This document shows, one piece after another, positions 34,068 to 43,232 of a stretch of DNA of 64,000 nt. The first letter of the stretch is position 1; every line of letters begins with the position of its first letter. The notes below the pieces were generated by a model, which was given only the letters and a program-made list of their open reading frames with translations, was not told where the DNA came from and did no database searches. Position numbers and translations under genes: made by a program. Source of the DNA: Agromyces protaetiae (lineage in GTDB: Bacteria > Actinomycetota > Actinomycetes > Actinomycetales > Microbacteriaceae); assembly GCF_030866785.1 (NCBI RefSeq), contig NZ_CP133018.1:3286001-3350000 (forward strand), read 5' to 3'.

Positions 34068-35474
34068 TCAGTCAGCCACCGCGTCGGCGCCCACGACGCC
34101 CTCGAGCCCCGACACGTACGCGGCGAGCGCGTCGTCGACCGAGCCGCCGGTCGCGACCTCGAGCGTGGCCTCCTGCAGCAGCAGCGACACCTGCGGGTAC
34201 GCGGCGAGCGGCGGGCGGTACGACGTGATCGGCAGCACCTCTGCGCTCACGAACGAGAGCATGGGGTCACTCGAGAGGATCTCCGCGTTGACGTCCTCAC
34301 GCGGCGTGATCGAGATGGTGCCTGCGTTGCGAGCCTCGAACGCCTCCGCCGAGTTCATGAACGCGAGCAGTTCCCACGCGAGCTCGGGGTGATCCGAGTT
34401 CGGGTTCAGCACGCGGCCCGTGCCACCTGACATGGACACGAAGTCGCGGCCCTCGACGCCCTCGCCGGGCTCGATCGCGGGGATCTTCGCGTAGCCCACG
34501 ACCTCGTCGCGGTTCGCCATGGGCGCGGTGCCGACGCCCTCGGCCGGGTTCACGACCGCGCGCCAGAAGTAGTCGCCCTCGAGCAGGATGCCGATCTTGC
34601 CCTCGGCGAACAGCTGGAACGAGGTGTCGCGGCCGGATGCCTCCTGCTGCAGCACCGGGTCTCCGAGCGCCTCGTCGACGTAGATCGTGCGGTAGAGGTC
34701 GAGCGCCTCGGTGAGCCCGTCGCCCGCGCCGATCCACTTGCCGTCCTCCCAGACCTGCTCGCCGGTGCCGACGAGTAGGGGCAGCAGGCCCTGCATGGTG
34801 GTGGCCTCACCCATCGCCGTGCCGGCGTTCAGCTGGATCGGCGTCACGCCCTCGACGTCCTTCAGCGCCCGGGCGGCGTCGAGGATCTCGTCCCAGCTGG
34901 TGGGCTGCCAGTCCTCGGGGAGCCCGGCCTGCGCGAAGAGGTCGCGGTTGAAGTACAGGACGCGCCCGTCGGCGCCCTGCGGCACGCCGTAGCGCTCGTC
35001 CTCGAACGAGAGCGCACCCTGCACGGCGTCGGGGATCTGCTCCCAGCCCTCCCAGTCGTCCACGGCGTCGCCGGCGATGTCGGCGAGCGGGGCGATGTAC
35101 CCGGCCTCGGCGAACTCGCCGACCCAGATGCCGTCCATGCCGAAGATGTCGGCGCCCTCGCCGGACTGCAGGTCGAGCGCGATCTTGGTCTTGTAGTCCT
35201 CGTCATCGACGCCCTGCGGCTCGAACTCGACCGTGACCTCGCGGCCCTCGTCGGCCATGGCCTCCTCGAAGCCGGGGATCACGTAGTCCGCGATCCATTC
35301 GGCCTCGGCGGCGTTCTTGCCGCCGGCGATCGCGTTCGACGTGATCGTGAGCGTGACCGGGCCGTCTTCGCCCGACTCGTCGGACGAGCCGGTGCAGCCC
35401 GTGAAGACGAGCGCACCGGTCGCGGCGATCGCCACGGCCGTCAGCGTTCGTCGTGATGCAGTGGTGATCATCAT
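34068..35474 (-). CDS. ABC sugar-binding lipoprotein
   Basis: A 468-residue extracellular solute-binding protein (family 1). The lipoprotein signal is TLTAVAIAATGALVFTGC, with Cys as the anchor. GAGGAAGG lies 4-11 nt before ATG 35474. The mature part begins with a Ser/Asp/Glu-rich linker and contains GEGADIFGMDGIWVGEFAEA and FAEGKIGILLEGDYFWRAVV, as in oligosaccharide or glycerophosphodiester binders (MalE/UgpB). It determines the substrate of the importer, which cannot be read from sequence. Confidence 0.95.
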   Translation of the reverse strand: MMITTASRRTLTAVAIAATGALVFTGCTGSSDESGEDGPVTLTITSNAIAGGKNAAEAEWIADYVIPGFEEAMADEGREVTVEFEPQGVDDEDYKTKIALDLQSGEGADIFGMDGIWVGEFAEAGYIAPLADIAGDAVDDWEGWEQIPDAVQGALSFEDERYGVPQGADGRVLYFNRDLFAQAGLPEDWQPTSWDEILDAARALKDVEGVTPIQLNAGTAMGEATTMQGLLPLLVGTGEQVWEDGKWIGAGDGLTEALDLYRTIYVDEALGDPVLQQEASGRDTSFQLFAEGKIGILLEGDYFWRAVVNPAEGVGTAPMANRDEVVGYAKIPAIEPGEGVEGRDFVSMSGGTGRVLNPNSDHPELAWELLAFMNSAEAFEARNAGTISITPREDVNAEILSSDPMLSFVSAEVLPITSYRPPLAAYPQVSLLLQEATLEVATGGSVDDALAAYVSGLEGVVGADAVAD

Positions 35475-35537
35475 CGACCTTCCTCAAGGTGTGTGGCCGG
35501 CGTCGCCGGCCACGTGGTGGGGGTTCAGGTGTGGAGT

Positions 35538-36719
35538 TCAGTTCTGGATGTACATCGCCGCACCCGCCTCGCTCCGCGAATCGAGTGGGACGTCTTCGGA
35601 ACGGGCGAGCGCCCGGAGCATCCGCTGCCCGGTGCGCACGTCGGCCTCGGCCTCGTCGACCGAGGCACCGGCGGGCCGCTCGCCGCGCACCAGCGCGGCG
35701 AGCGCCTGAAGCTCGTTCTCGAACGCCTCCTCCTGCATCCACCGCGACTCGGAGACCGTCGCGCCGAGCCCGGGCTCGGCCGAGGTCACGCGCAGCACGG
35801 TCGGCAGGTTGAGCACGTACGGCACGCCGAACTCGAGCTCGATCGTGCCGTGCTCGTGGTGGAACGTGATCGTCTCGCGATACTGCGGGTAGCCGTCGAT
35901 GTAGTGCCAGTCGATGCTCCACGGCGTCTCATCGCGCGCGAGCCGGCCCCGGAGATGCAGCGAACCGGGCATGCGGGCGCCCCAGTGCTCGGCGATGCGC
36001 ACCTCGCCGAGGCCTCCGGTGAGCTGCCTGAGCACGCCGATGTCGTGCACGATCGAGCCGAGGATGACGTTGGTGTAGAGCGTGCGGAGCCGGGCCGGCA
36101 GCTCGGCGCCGACGGCGCCGTCGACGACGGCCGCGGTCGTCGCGGTCGCGGCGGCGAGCGCGTCGCCCGAGACATCCGCAGGTGGGGCCGGCAGGTGGGC
36201 GAACGCGAGCTGCGCGCCGTCGAGCGGATGCATCACCTCGACGCGGACGGCCCGCAGCTCGACGCCGTCGAGCAGTTCGCGGGCGCGCGCGACCGCGGGG
36301 TCGTACTCCTTCATGTAGCCGACGCGCACCCAGTCCGCGAGATCGATGCCGCGCGAGCCGGCCGCGTCGCGCAGAGCGTCGAGCTCGGCCAGCGAGTACG
36401 ACAGCGGCTTCTCGGCGAGCACGCGGATGCCGGCCTGGACGAGTCGGAGCGTGTCGGCGCCGTGCGAGCCGGCCGTGGCGAGGATCGCGGCGTCCACGGC
36501 GAGCCGCCCGGCTTCGACGGCCTCTGCGAGCTCCGCCGCTGAGCGGAAGCATGCTGACCCGGGCACGCCGTGGCGAGCGGCGACGCCCGCGGCACGTTCG
36601 GCCGAGAGGTCGACGAGCGCGGCGAGCTCGAACTGCTCGGCGTTGCGCGCGATGAGCGGCAGGTGCGCCGTGCGGCTGATCGCGCCGAGGCCGATCACGG
36701 CCACGCGGATGCGACTCAT
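35538..36719 (-). CDS. Gfo/Idh/MocA-family oxidoreductase
   Basis: A 393-residue NAD(P)-dependent sugar or inositol dehydrogenase. The Rossmann start is IRVAVIGLGAISRTAHLPLI. The EKP motif (VLAEKPLSYSLAEL) provides the catalytic Lys region, and HDIGVLRQL the conserved Asp/His region. The C-terminal domain includes ESRWMQEEAFENELQALAAL. It overlaps the isomerase gene (ATGA). Family members oxidise a ring hydroxyl (for example IolG, myo-inositol 2-dehydrogenase) or act on glycosides; next to an inositol operon lacking iolG, an inositol or inositol-glycoside substrate is plausible. Confidence 0.9.
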   Translation of the reverse strand: MSRIRVAVIGLGAISRTAHLPLIARNAEQFELAALVDLSAERAAGVAARHGVPGSACFRSAAELAEAVEAGRLAVDAAILATAGSHGADTLRLVQAGIRVLAEKPLSYSLAELDALRDAAGSRGIDLADWVRVGYMKEYDPAVARARELLDGVELRAVRVEVMHPLDGAQLAFAHLPAPPADVSGDALAAATATTAAVVDGAVGAELPARLRTLYTNVILGSIVHDIGVLRQLTGGLGEVRIAEHWGARMPGSLHLRGRLARDETPWSIDWHYIDGYPQYRETITFHHEHGTIELEFGVPYVLNLPTVLRVTSAEPGLGATVSESRWMQEEAFENELQALAALVRGERPAGASVDEAEADVRTGQRMLRALARSEDVPLDSRSEAGAAMYIQN

Positions 36720-37624
36720 GCGAACCACCGGCGCAGACGTTCGCGGTTTGCAGCCTGCTCGGCGCGGGCGCGCTCGACGTCGGCGGCCGACGCGAGCACG
36801 ACGTCCTGTTCGACGACGAGCCATCCGGCGTAGTCGCTGGCGACGATCGCGTCGACGAGCTCGTCGACCGCGAGGTCGCCGTCGCCGAGCGGCACGAAGA
36901 CCCGGCGCTCCCACACGGAACGCATGGGGTCGTCGGTGCCGAGCGCCGATCGGAGGATGGAGGTGTCGGCGTCTTTCAGGTGGAGGTGGTTCACGCGATC
37001 GCGCCAGCGCGCGTAGTCGGGCAGCGGGTCGCCACCGCCGATGAGCAGATGGCCGGAGTCGAACGTCAGCCCGATGTCGCTGCCGGCGAGCAGCGCGTCG
37101 ATCTCGTCGGGCGTCTCGACATAGGTGCAGGCGTGGTGATGGAACGTGGGCTCGAGTCCACGCCGCCTGACCTGGTCCGCGACGGCGTTCACGCGGTCGA
37201 GGTAGCGCTGCCAGCGATCGCCGCGCAGCATGAGCTCGGGGGCCCCGCCCGGCCGGGCCTTGCGTTCGGCCGACCCGGAGCAAGCGATGGTGGGCAGCGG
37301 GGCACGCTCGGGATCGGCCTCGGCCGCGGTGACGAAGACGTCGAGGATGCCGTCGAGCCCGGCGCGGGCGCCGTCGAACGCCTCGTCCTCCGCCGCGAAC
37401 GGCAGGTCGACCCAGCCGCCGGCGAGCCCGAGCCGGTGCCTGGTCAGGCGGTCGACGAGGTCGTCGCCCGTGCCGAGCAACCCGACCGGGCCGAGGTCGA
37501 TGCCCTCGTATCCGGCTTCGGCGATCCAGGCGGCGAGCTCTTCGCCCGAGGGCAGCGGCACGACGTCGGGACGCGAAAGCTCGAACACGCCATAGCTGAC
37601 GGGGGCGTTCGCAATGCGGATCAA
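36716..37624 (-). CDS. Sugar phosphate isomerase/epimerase, TIM-barrel (IolE-like)
   Basis: A 302-residue xylose-isomerase-like barrel. It starts with TTG 37624 (AAGGAAG just upstream), reading MIRIANAPVSYGVFEL. Metal ligands are visible in FHHHACTYVETPDEID, IGLTFDSGHLLIGGGDP, NHLHLKDAD and VVEQDVVL. The opening IANAPVSYGVFE is very like inosose dehydratase (IolE) and related polyol enzymes. It is the first gene of the operon. Because the adjacent inositol operon has no iolE of its own, this gene may supply that step. Confidence 0.88.
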   Translation of the reverse strand: MIRIANAPVSYGVFELSRPDVVPLPSGEELAAWIAEAGYEGIDLGPVGLLGTGDDLVDRLTRHRLGLAGGWVDLPFAAEDEAFDGARAGLDGILDVFVTAAEADPERAPLPTIACSGSAERKARPGGAPELMLRGDRWQRYLDRVNAVADQVRRRGLEPTFHHHACTYVETPDEIDALLAGSDIGLTFDSGHLLIGGGDPLPDYARWRDRVNHLHLKDADTSILRSALGTDDPMRSVWERRVFVPLGDGDLAVDELVDAIVASDYAGWLVVEQDVVLASAADVERARAEQAANRERLRRWFA

Positions 37625-37670
37625 CCGTCTTCCTTTCCACGCTGAAGCTGACGGGACTGACCGGGGACTA

Positions 37671-37688
37671 TGTTAGCACGTAATGACA
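37671..37688. promoter_or_regulatory. Operator/promoter candidate for the isomerase-to-mannosidase operon
   Basis: TGTTA (37671-37675) and TGACA (37684-37688) form an imperfect dyad around GCACGTAA, in an AT-rich patch 47-64 bp upstream of the first gene. TAACAT on the minus strand could be the -10. The decamer resembles the site at 43197 (TGTCAT shared on the minus strand). Confidence 0.4.
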
Positions 37689-37694
37689 TTTGGT

Positions 37695-38402
37695 TCACTC
37701 GTCATCCGAACTTGGTTGGAGGGTGACGCCCTGCACATCGGGGAGGGCGCCGATCGCGTCGACCAGCACCGCCCGCTCGAGCTCGTTGGCACTGCCCTGG
37801 AACTCCAGCACGGCGCGCATCTCGGGCTCCCCCGCCACGCGCGAGGCACCGAGGAGCGACGCGGGCATGCCGAGCGCGGTCGCCGCCGACTGGACCGACT
37901 TGAGCGCGCCGTGCTCCGGCAGGTACCTGACCTGGATCCTGATGCGCTCCGGCCCCGGTCGAACCCGATCGCGGAGCCTCGAGAGCGGTCCGACGGTGAT
38001 CAGGTGCAGCAGCGTGCCCGCGATCGCGAGGAACGGCATCCCCGCACCACAGGCCATGCCGATGGCCGCGACCATCCAGATCGTCGCCGCCGAGGTCAGC
38101 CCGTTCACCACGTTGTGGCGCACGAAGATCACCCCGGCGCCGAGGAAGCCGATCCCCGACACGATCTGAGCCGCGATCCGCGACGGGTCGACGACGACGT
38201 CGGGACCGAGCACGCTCTCGAACCCGTAGGCCGACACGAGCGTGAACATGGCCGAGCCGAGGCAGACCAGCACGTGCGTCCGCAGACCCGCGCTCTTCTG
38301 GCGACGCGATCGCTCCACGCCGATCGCGAGCGACAGCGCGAACGCCAGCGCGAGCAGGCCCAGCTCGGCGCCGAGGTCGGCGTCGAGCTGCCAGATGCTC
38401 AC
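37695..38402 (-). CDS. MgtC/SapB-family membrane protein
   Basis: A 235-residue protein with GTG 38402 overlapping the iolD stop (GTGA). The MgtC core has about five helices: ALAFALSLAIGVERSRRQKS then AGLRTHVLVCLGSAMFTLVS, IAAQIVSGIGFLGAGVIFV and NGLTSAATIWMVAAIGMACG. The C-terminal 80 residues are a soluble ACT-like domain. MgtC proteins support growth under low Mg2+ and inhibit ATP synthase in some pathogens. Its tight coupling to the inositol operon is odd; see findings. Confidence 0.92.
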   Translation of the reverse strand: MSIWQLDADLGAELGLLALAFALSLAIGVERSRRQKSAGLRTHVLVCLGSAMFTLVSAYGFESVLGPDVVVDPSRIAAQIVSGIGFLGAGVIFVRHNVVNGLTSAATIWMVAAIGMACGAGMPFLAIAGTLLHLITVGPLSRLRDRVRPGPERIRIQVRYLPEHGALKSVQSAATALGMPASLLGASRVAGEPEMRAVLEFQGSANELERAVLVDAIGALPDVQGVTLQPSSDDE

Positions 38403-40300
38403 AGGTACGGGCGCTGCCTGGCCCGCCCTCGCGCATGCCGCTCGGCCGCCTCGGCCGCCGCGCCGTCGCCCGCCTCCGGTTCGGGCACGGGCACGTCCCA
38501 CCAGCCCTCGCCGTCCGGCGCATCGGGCAGCGGATCGGTCTCGACGTGCACCAGCGTGGTCCGCGCGGCCGCGCGCGCGGCCGCGACCGCCGCGCGGAGC
38601 CGCTCGATCACGCCGGCACCGGGCTCGACCCTGATCACGTCGACACCGAGGCTCTCGGCATTGGCCGCCAGGTCGAGCGGGATGACGGACCCCTCGGCGC
38701 CCTCGACATCGAGCATGCGGGCGCGCGTGCCGAAGCGCTCACCCGCGACCGACTCGGAGAGCCGGCCGATGGACGCGTACCCCTGGTTCTGCACGAGCAC
38801 CACGACGAGCTTGAGGCCCTCGGACACCGCGGTCACCAGCTCGGAATTCATCATCAGATACGAGCCGTCGCCGACCAGGACCACCACCTCACGGTCGTCG
38901 CCCTGCGCGACCAGCCCACGCTTCACCCCGAGGCCGCCCGCGATCTCGTAGCCCATGCACGAGTACGCGTACTCCACGTGGTACCCGAGCGGGTCGCGCA
39001 CTCGCCAGAGCTTGTGCAGGTCGCCCGGCAGCGACCCGGCGGCCTGCACGATCACATCACGGTCGGCGAGCTCGGCCTGCACCGCACCGATCACCTCGGC
39101 CTGGGCGGGCAGCTCGCGCCCGGTCGGCGCGGTCGCGAGCCGGACGATGTCGCGCCAGCCGTCGCGCTCGGCCGCGACGCGCTCGGCGTACCCGGCCGGC
39201 ACGCGCCAGCCGGCGAGCGCCTCGGCGAGCGCGGCGAGCGCCTCGCGGGCGTCGGCGACGAGGGCGACGGATGCCCCGAGCTTGTGCGCGTCGAAGGGAG
39301 CCACGTTCACGTTGACGAAGGCGACCGACGGGTCCTGGAACGCGGTGCGGCTCGCGGTGGTGAAGTCGCTGTACCTTGTGCCGATGCCGATGACGACGTC
39401 CGCGTCGGCGGCGAGCCGGTTGCCCGCGGCCGAGCCGGTGGCGCCGACGCCGCCGACCGACTGAGGGTGGTCATCGAGGATGGCGCCGCCGCCGGCCTGC
39501 GTGGTCGCGACCGGGACGCCGGTCGCCGCCGCGAACGCCGCGAGTGCCGCCTCGGCCCCCGCGTACACGACGCCGCCTCCGGCGACGACGACCGGCCGCC
39601 GCGCCGACCGGATGAGCTGCACGGCGCGCGCCAGCGCGCCCGGCTCGGGCACGGGGCGACGCAGGTGCCACTCGCGCTCCGCGAGGAAGGCGGCGGGGAC
39701 GGCGAGCGTCTCGGTCTGCACGTCCTGGGGCAGCGCGATCGTGACGGCGCCGGTCTCGACGGGGTCGGTGAGCACTCGCATGGCCGCGAGCGCGATGGAG
39801 AAGAGCTGTTCGGGCCGGTCGACCCGGTCGAAGTACCGCGACAACGGGCGGAACGCGTCGTTGACGGTGAGGCCGGTGTCGTGCGGCAGCTCGAGCTGCT
39901 GCAGCACGGGGTCGGCCACCCGGGTGGCGAACGTGTCGCTCGGCAGCAGCAGCGCCGGCAGCCGGTTGGTGGTCGCGAGGGCGGCACCGGTGAGCATGTT
40001 CGTCGACCCCGGACCGACCGAGGCGGTGCTCGCGAGTGTCGCGCGGCGGCGGTTGACGCGCGCGAACCCGACGGCCTGGTGGACCATGGCCTGCTCGTTC
40101 CGCGCCGGGCGGTACGGCAGGCGAGACGGGTCGTCGCGCTGCATCTCGCCGAGCGCGCGACCCATGCCGGCGACATTGCCGTGCCCGAAGATGCCGAGCA
40201 CGCCGGGCACCGTGCGGACACGCGTGTCCCCGTCGACCGTCCACTGCGCCGCGAGGAACTCCGTCAGAGCCCTGGCCACCGTCATCCGCCGGTCTGTCAT
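38399..40300 (-). CDS. iolD: 3D-(3,5/4)-trihydroxycyclohexane-1,2-dione hydrolase
   Basis: A 633-residue thiamin-diphosphate enzyme that opens the inositol-derived ring. The PYR-domain Glu is in YRPARNEQAMVHQAVGFARV. The ThDP motif is VVVLVGDGSYLMMNSELVTA then VLVQNQGYASIGRL (GDG...NN-like). GFARVNRRRATLASTASVGP then GSTNMLTGAALATTNRLPAL is typical of IolD. The ATG overlaps the iolB stop (ATGA) and its own stop overlaps the MgtC-like gene. Its cofactor is made by the thiamin genes elsewhere in this window. Confidence 0.96.
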   Translation of the reverse strand: MTDRRMTVARALTEFLAAQWTVDGDTRVRTVPGVLGIFGHGNVAGMGRALGEMQRDDPSRLPYRPARNEQAMVHQAVGFARVNRRRATLASTASVGPGSTNMLTGAALATTNRLPALLLPSDTFATRVADPVLQQLELPHDTGLTVNDAFRPLSRYFDRVDRPEQLFSIALAAMRVLTDPVETGAVTIALPQDVQTETLAVPAAFLAEREWHLRRPVPEPGALARAVQLIRSARRPVVVAGGGVVYAGAEAALAAFAAATGVPVATTQAGGGAILDDHPQSVGGVGATGSAAGNRLAADADVVIGIGTRYSDFTTASRTAFQDPSVAFVNVNVAPFDAHKLGASVALVADAREALAALAEALAGWRVPAGYAERVAAERDGWRDIVRLATAPTGRELPAQAEVIGAVQAELADRDVIVQAAGSLPGDLHKLWRVRDPLGYHVEYAYSCMGYEIAGGLGVKRGLVAQGDDREVVVLVGDGSYLMMNSELVTAVSEGLKLVVVLVQNQGYASIGRLSESVAGERFGTRARMLDVEGAEGSVIPLDLAANAESLGVDVIRVEPGAGVIERLRAAVAAARAAARTTLVHVETDPLPDAPDGEGWWDVPVPEPEAGDGAAAEAAERHARGRARQRPYL

Positions 40301-41220
40301 CGTCGCTCCTTCTCTCCTGCTGCGGTCGAAGACGTTCCTGCGACTCCGCCGGGGCGCTCGGGCGTTCCGAACGGCAGGCGGGGGTCGACGGCCTGCTGCG
40401 ACCATGACTCCCGAATCGCCGCCTCCGCCGGGTCGTCGCTCACCAGCCAGACCCGCTCACCCGGGCCGGCCATCACATTGAGGTAGTACAGATCCGTGCC
40501 GGGCGGCGCAGCCGCCGGGCCGTGGTAGCCGTACGGCACCAGCGCCACGTCGCCGTCGTGGACGCGCGCGGCCGTCTCGATCTCGCCCGCCTCCGACGAA
40601 TGGGAGGTGAAGACCCCGTACCCCTGCGGGTCCGTACTGAACCAGTAGATCTCCTCGAGCTGCGACTCGACGCCGGGAAGGTCCTCGTCGTGCTTGTGCG
40701 CGGGGAACGACGACCAGTTGCCGGCCGGCGTCAGCACCTCGCAGACGATGAGGCGGGCCGCGTCGACGACACCCGGGGTCCCCACGTTCTGCACCTGCCG
40801 GCTCGCCCGGCCCGCACCCCGCAGCTCGACCGGCACGTCGGCGGCCGGCACGTACTGCACGGGGCGGCGGTCGCTCGTCAGGGCCTCGGCCACGGCGACG
40901 CGGCCGGCGCCGCGCACCGTCATCGCGCTGCCCGCGCCGAGGAAGAGCACGTCGGTCGGGCCGTCGAGCACGCCGCGCCGACCCTCGAGCACGGTCTCGC
41001 CTGCGACGTCCGCGTCGTTCCAGGTCACGACGAACGACCCGGCGAGCGGCACGACGAGCCGCTCGACCGATCCGGCCTCGAGCCGGAGCATCCGCTCGCC
41101 CTCGAGCCTGCCCACCCGCAGACCCGTGTGCTGCCAGCCGGGCGTGGACGCGTCGACGACGCAGTCCCAGCCGTCGCGAGCGAGCGCGCCGTCGCGGAAC
41201 AGCCACTCGTTGACCCGCAT
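40297..41220 (-). CDS. iolB: 5-deoxy-glucuronate isomerase
   Basis: A 307-residue double-cupin enzyme. The metal-binding cupin residues are in GNWSSFPAHKHDEDLPGVES and LEEIYWF, with GYHGPAAAPPGTDLYYLNVM near the end. It converts 5-deoxy-glucuronate to 5-dehydro-2-deoxy-gluconate in inositol breakdown. Its ATG overlaps the aldolase stop (TGATG) and its end overlaps iolD. Slightly longer than usual because of a C-terminal low-complexity tail. Confidence 0.96.
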   Translation of the reverse strand: MRVNEWLFRDGALARDGWDCVVDASTPGWQHTGLRVGRLEGERMLRLEAGSVERLVVPLAGSFVVTWNDADVAGETVLEGRRGVLDGPTDVLFLGAGSAMTVRGAGRVAVAEALTSDRRPVQYVPAADVPVELRGAGRASRQVQNVGTPGVVDAARLIVCEVLTPAGNWSSFPAHKHDEDLPGVESQLEEIYWFSTDPQGYGVFTSHSSEAGEIETAARVHDGDVALVPYGYHGPAAAPPGTDLYYLNVMAGPGERVWLVSDDPAEAAIRESWSQQAVDPRLPFGTPERPGGVAGTSSTAAGEKERR

Positions 41221-42149
41221 CAGGCGCCCGCCCCGATCTTCGCGCCCGGGCCGATCGTCCTACCGTGCACGAGCGCGGCCGCCGCGTCGACCGCGGCGGC
41301 GACATCGCCGCCGTGCGGGTAGATCAGCGAGCGGCCGACCATGAGGCCGCGGACGCCGGGCAGCGCGAGCGCCCGTTCCCAGCGTTCGAGCTGCCCGTCG
41401 AGGCCCGTCTGCGACTCGCCGCCGAGGAGCAGGGTCGGCAGGGTCGTGGCGGCCATCACGCGCTCCATCTCGTCGACGACGGGCAGCTTGAGCCAGGTGT
41501 ACGCCGAGGTCGAGCCGAGCCCCGCCGCGATCGCGATCGAGGTCATCACGGCCGCCGGGGTGAGGTCGTTCACGATGCGGCCGTCGCGCCACTCGCTCAT
41601 GAACGGCTCGACCATGATCGGCAGACGCGATGCCGCGGCCGCGGTCACCGCGCGCGCATTGGCCTCGATCGTCGCCGCCGATCCCGCATCGGCGAGATTC
41701 ACGCGGAGGAGCGTCTTCACCGCGTCGAGCCCATCGCGCAGGACGCCCTCGACGTCGTAGCTGGTGAACCGGTCGTCCATCTCGAACACGGCGCCGCGAA
41801 GCCCGCCGCGGTTCATCGAGCCGACGACCACCTTGTCGTCGAGCAGTCCCAACAGGGCCAGGTCCTCGATGATGTCCGGCGTGCCGAGCACGCCGTCGAC
41901 GCCCGGCCTGGAGAGCGCGCATGCGAGCCGTTCGAGCAGGTCGTAGCGGTCGGCCATGGCGAGGGCCTCCGAGCCGATGCGCAACGCGCCGCGCGCCGGG
42001 TGGTCTGCCGCCACGATGAACAGCCGACGACCGTCCGTCATCGACCGACGCCGGCGCGCGGCGAGCGCATCGGCGATCGCGCCGGGCTCGTTGGCTCGGC
42101 GCTCGCGAAGCCGCTCGAAGTCGGCGAGCCCGATGTGCGCGCCGCTCAC
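41220..42149 (-). CDS. Class I aldolase of the inositol pathway (DeoC/LacD-like)
   Basis: A 309-residue TIM-barrel aldolase starting at GTG 42149, which overlaps the iolC stop (GTGA). Visible parts are LFIVAADHPARGALRIG, VKTLLRVNLADAGSAATIEA, the putative Schiff-base Lys in YTWLKLPVVDEMERVM, and TLLLGGESQTGLDGQLERWE. In actinobacterial iol operons an enzyme of this sort cleaves 2-deoxy-5-keto-gluconate 6-phosphate to dihydroxyacetone phosphate and malonate semialdehyde, the role of IolJ in Bacillus. Assignment of that exact reaction is by context. Confidence 0.85.
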   Translation of the reverse strand: MSGAHIGLADFERLRERRANEPGAIADALAARRRRSMTDGRRLFIVAADHPARGALRIGSEALAMADRYDLLERLACALSRPGVDGVLGTPDIIEDLALLGLLDDKVVVGSMNRGGLRGAVFEMDDRFTSYDVEGVLRDGLDAVKTLLRVNLADAGSAATIEANARAVTAAAASRLPIMVEPFMSEWRDGRIVNDLTPAAVMTSIAIAAGLGSTSAYTWLKLPVVDEMERVMAATTLPTLLLGGESQTGLDGQLERWERALALPGVRGLMVGRSLIYPHGGDVAAAVDAAAALVHGRTIGPGAKIGAGA

Positions 42150-43135
42150 CGTGCGACCCGCTCGCCCGCGAGCACGGCGTCGACCTCGGCCGGGGTCGGC
42201 ATCGCCTCGGCGCACTCCCGGCGGCCCGCGACGATCGCGCCCGCGGCGTTGGCGTACCGCAGGATCCGCTCGAGATCCCAGCCCGCGAGCAGCCCGTGAC
42301 AGAGCGCCCCGCCGAACGCGTCGCCGGCGCCGAGTCCGTTGACGACCTCGACACGGTGCGAGGGCACGCGCACCTCGTCGGTCGCGGTGCGCGCGTAGAC
42401 GCCGTCGGGGCCTGACTTCACGATCGCGAGGTCGACGCCGAGCCCGAGCAGCGCCGCGGCCGCGCCCTCGTCGTCGCGTTCACCGACGGCGACCTCGCAC
42501 TCCTCACGGTTTCCCACGGCGATGGTCGAGCGGGCGATCGCGGAGCGCGCCGCCTCACCCGCGGTCTCGCGGTCGGGCCAGAAGGTGGCGCGATAGTCGA
42601 GGTCGATCACGGTGTGGGCGCGTCGCCCGCGTGCGTCGAGGGCCGTGAGCTGCGCCGAACGCGCGGGCTCCTTCGCGAGTCCGCCGAGGGTGGTCCAGAA
42701 CAGGTCGGCCGCGCGGATGGCCCGCAGATCGAGCTCCTCCGGCTCGATCTGTTGATCGGGCGCGATCGGGTCGCGGTAGAACGTGATCGGGAAGTGGTCG
42801 GGCGGGAAGATCTCGCAGAAGGTGATCGGCGTGGGCGCCGTCGTGCTCGTGCCGACCTGGCCGGACGCGACGCCGAATCGTGCGAGCTCGGCGCGGAGGA
42901 ACCGGCCGAATCCGTCGTCGCCGACGCCGGAGACGAGGCCGGCGCACCGGCCGAGCCGCGCCGCGGCGACCGCGACGTTGGCTGCGCTGCCGCCGAGATA
43001 CTTCCCGAACGTCGTGACCTGTTCGAGCGGCACGCCGTCTTGCAGGGGGTACAGGTCGACGCCGAGGCGCCCCATGGTGATCACCTCGAGGTCCGCGGTG
43101 CTGCGCGGTCCCGCCTCGATGCGTGTGCTCGTCAT
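42146..43135 (-). CDS. iolC: 5-dehydro-2-deoxygluconokinase
   Basis: A 329-residue PfkB-family kinase, first gene of the inositol operon. Motifs are KYLGGSAANVAVAAARLG near the start and the catalytic VEVVNGLGAGDAFGGALCHG near the end, with Asp as base. It phosphorylates 5-dehydro-2-deoxy-gluconate. ATG 43135 follows a somewhat distant AGGAAG. The upstream promoter has overlapping palindromes (43184-43206). The operon lacks iolA, iolE and iolG; the neighbouring operon has IolE-like and IolG-like genes. Confidence 0.95.
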   Translation of the reverse strand: MTSTRIEAGPRSTADLEVITMGRLGVDLYPLQDGVPLEQVTTFGKYLGGSAANVAVAAARLGRCAGLVSGVGDDGFGRFLRAELARFGVASGQVGTSTTAPTPITFCEIFPPDHFPITFYRDPIAPDQQIEPEELDLRAIRAADLFWTTLGGLAKEPARSAQLTALDARGRRAHTVIDLDYRATFWPDRETAGEAARSAIARSTIAVGNREECEVAVGERDDEGAAAALLGLGVDLAIVKSGPDGVYARTATDEVRVPSHRVEVVNGLGAGDAFGGALCHGLLAGWDLERILRYANAAGAIVAGRRECAEAMPTPAEVDAVLAGERVAR

Positions 43136-43183
43136 ACGTCGCTGTACCACTTCCTGTGCCAGGTGCGCCTTCGCCGGACCTGT

Positions 43184-43206
43184 CAATAGTACCTATTGTC
43201 ATGACA
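43184..43206. promoter_or_regulatory. Overlapping palindromes in the iol promoter (IolR-like site)
   Basis: CAATAG and CTATTG flank TAC (43184-43198), and the perfect dyad TGTCATGACA follows at 43197-43206. The second fits the decamer KGWCHTRACA recalled for C. glutamicum IolR at all ten positions. On the minus strand TTGGCT (-35) and TACTAT (-10), 16 bp apart, would be covered by both. Likely repressor site for the inositol operon. Confidence 0.55.
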
Positions 43207-43232
43207 AAGCCAAACCAGCCGTACTGGGGAAA

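Noticed and set aside
41260..42354. Alternative minus-strand frame across aldolase and iolC
   Set aside because: The aldolase frame has family motifs and a GTGA overlap with iolC; the alternative is Arg-rich without motifs.
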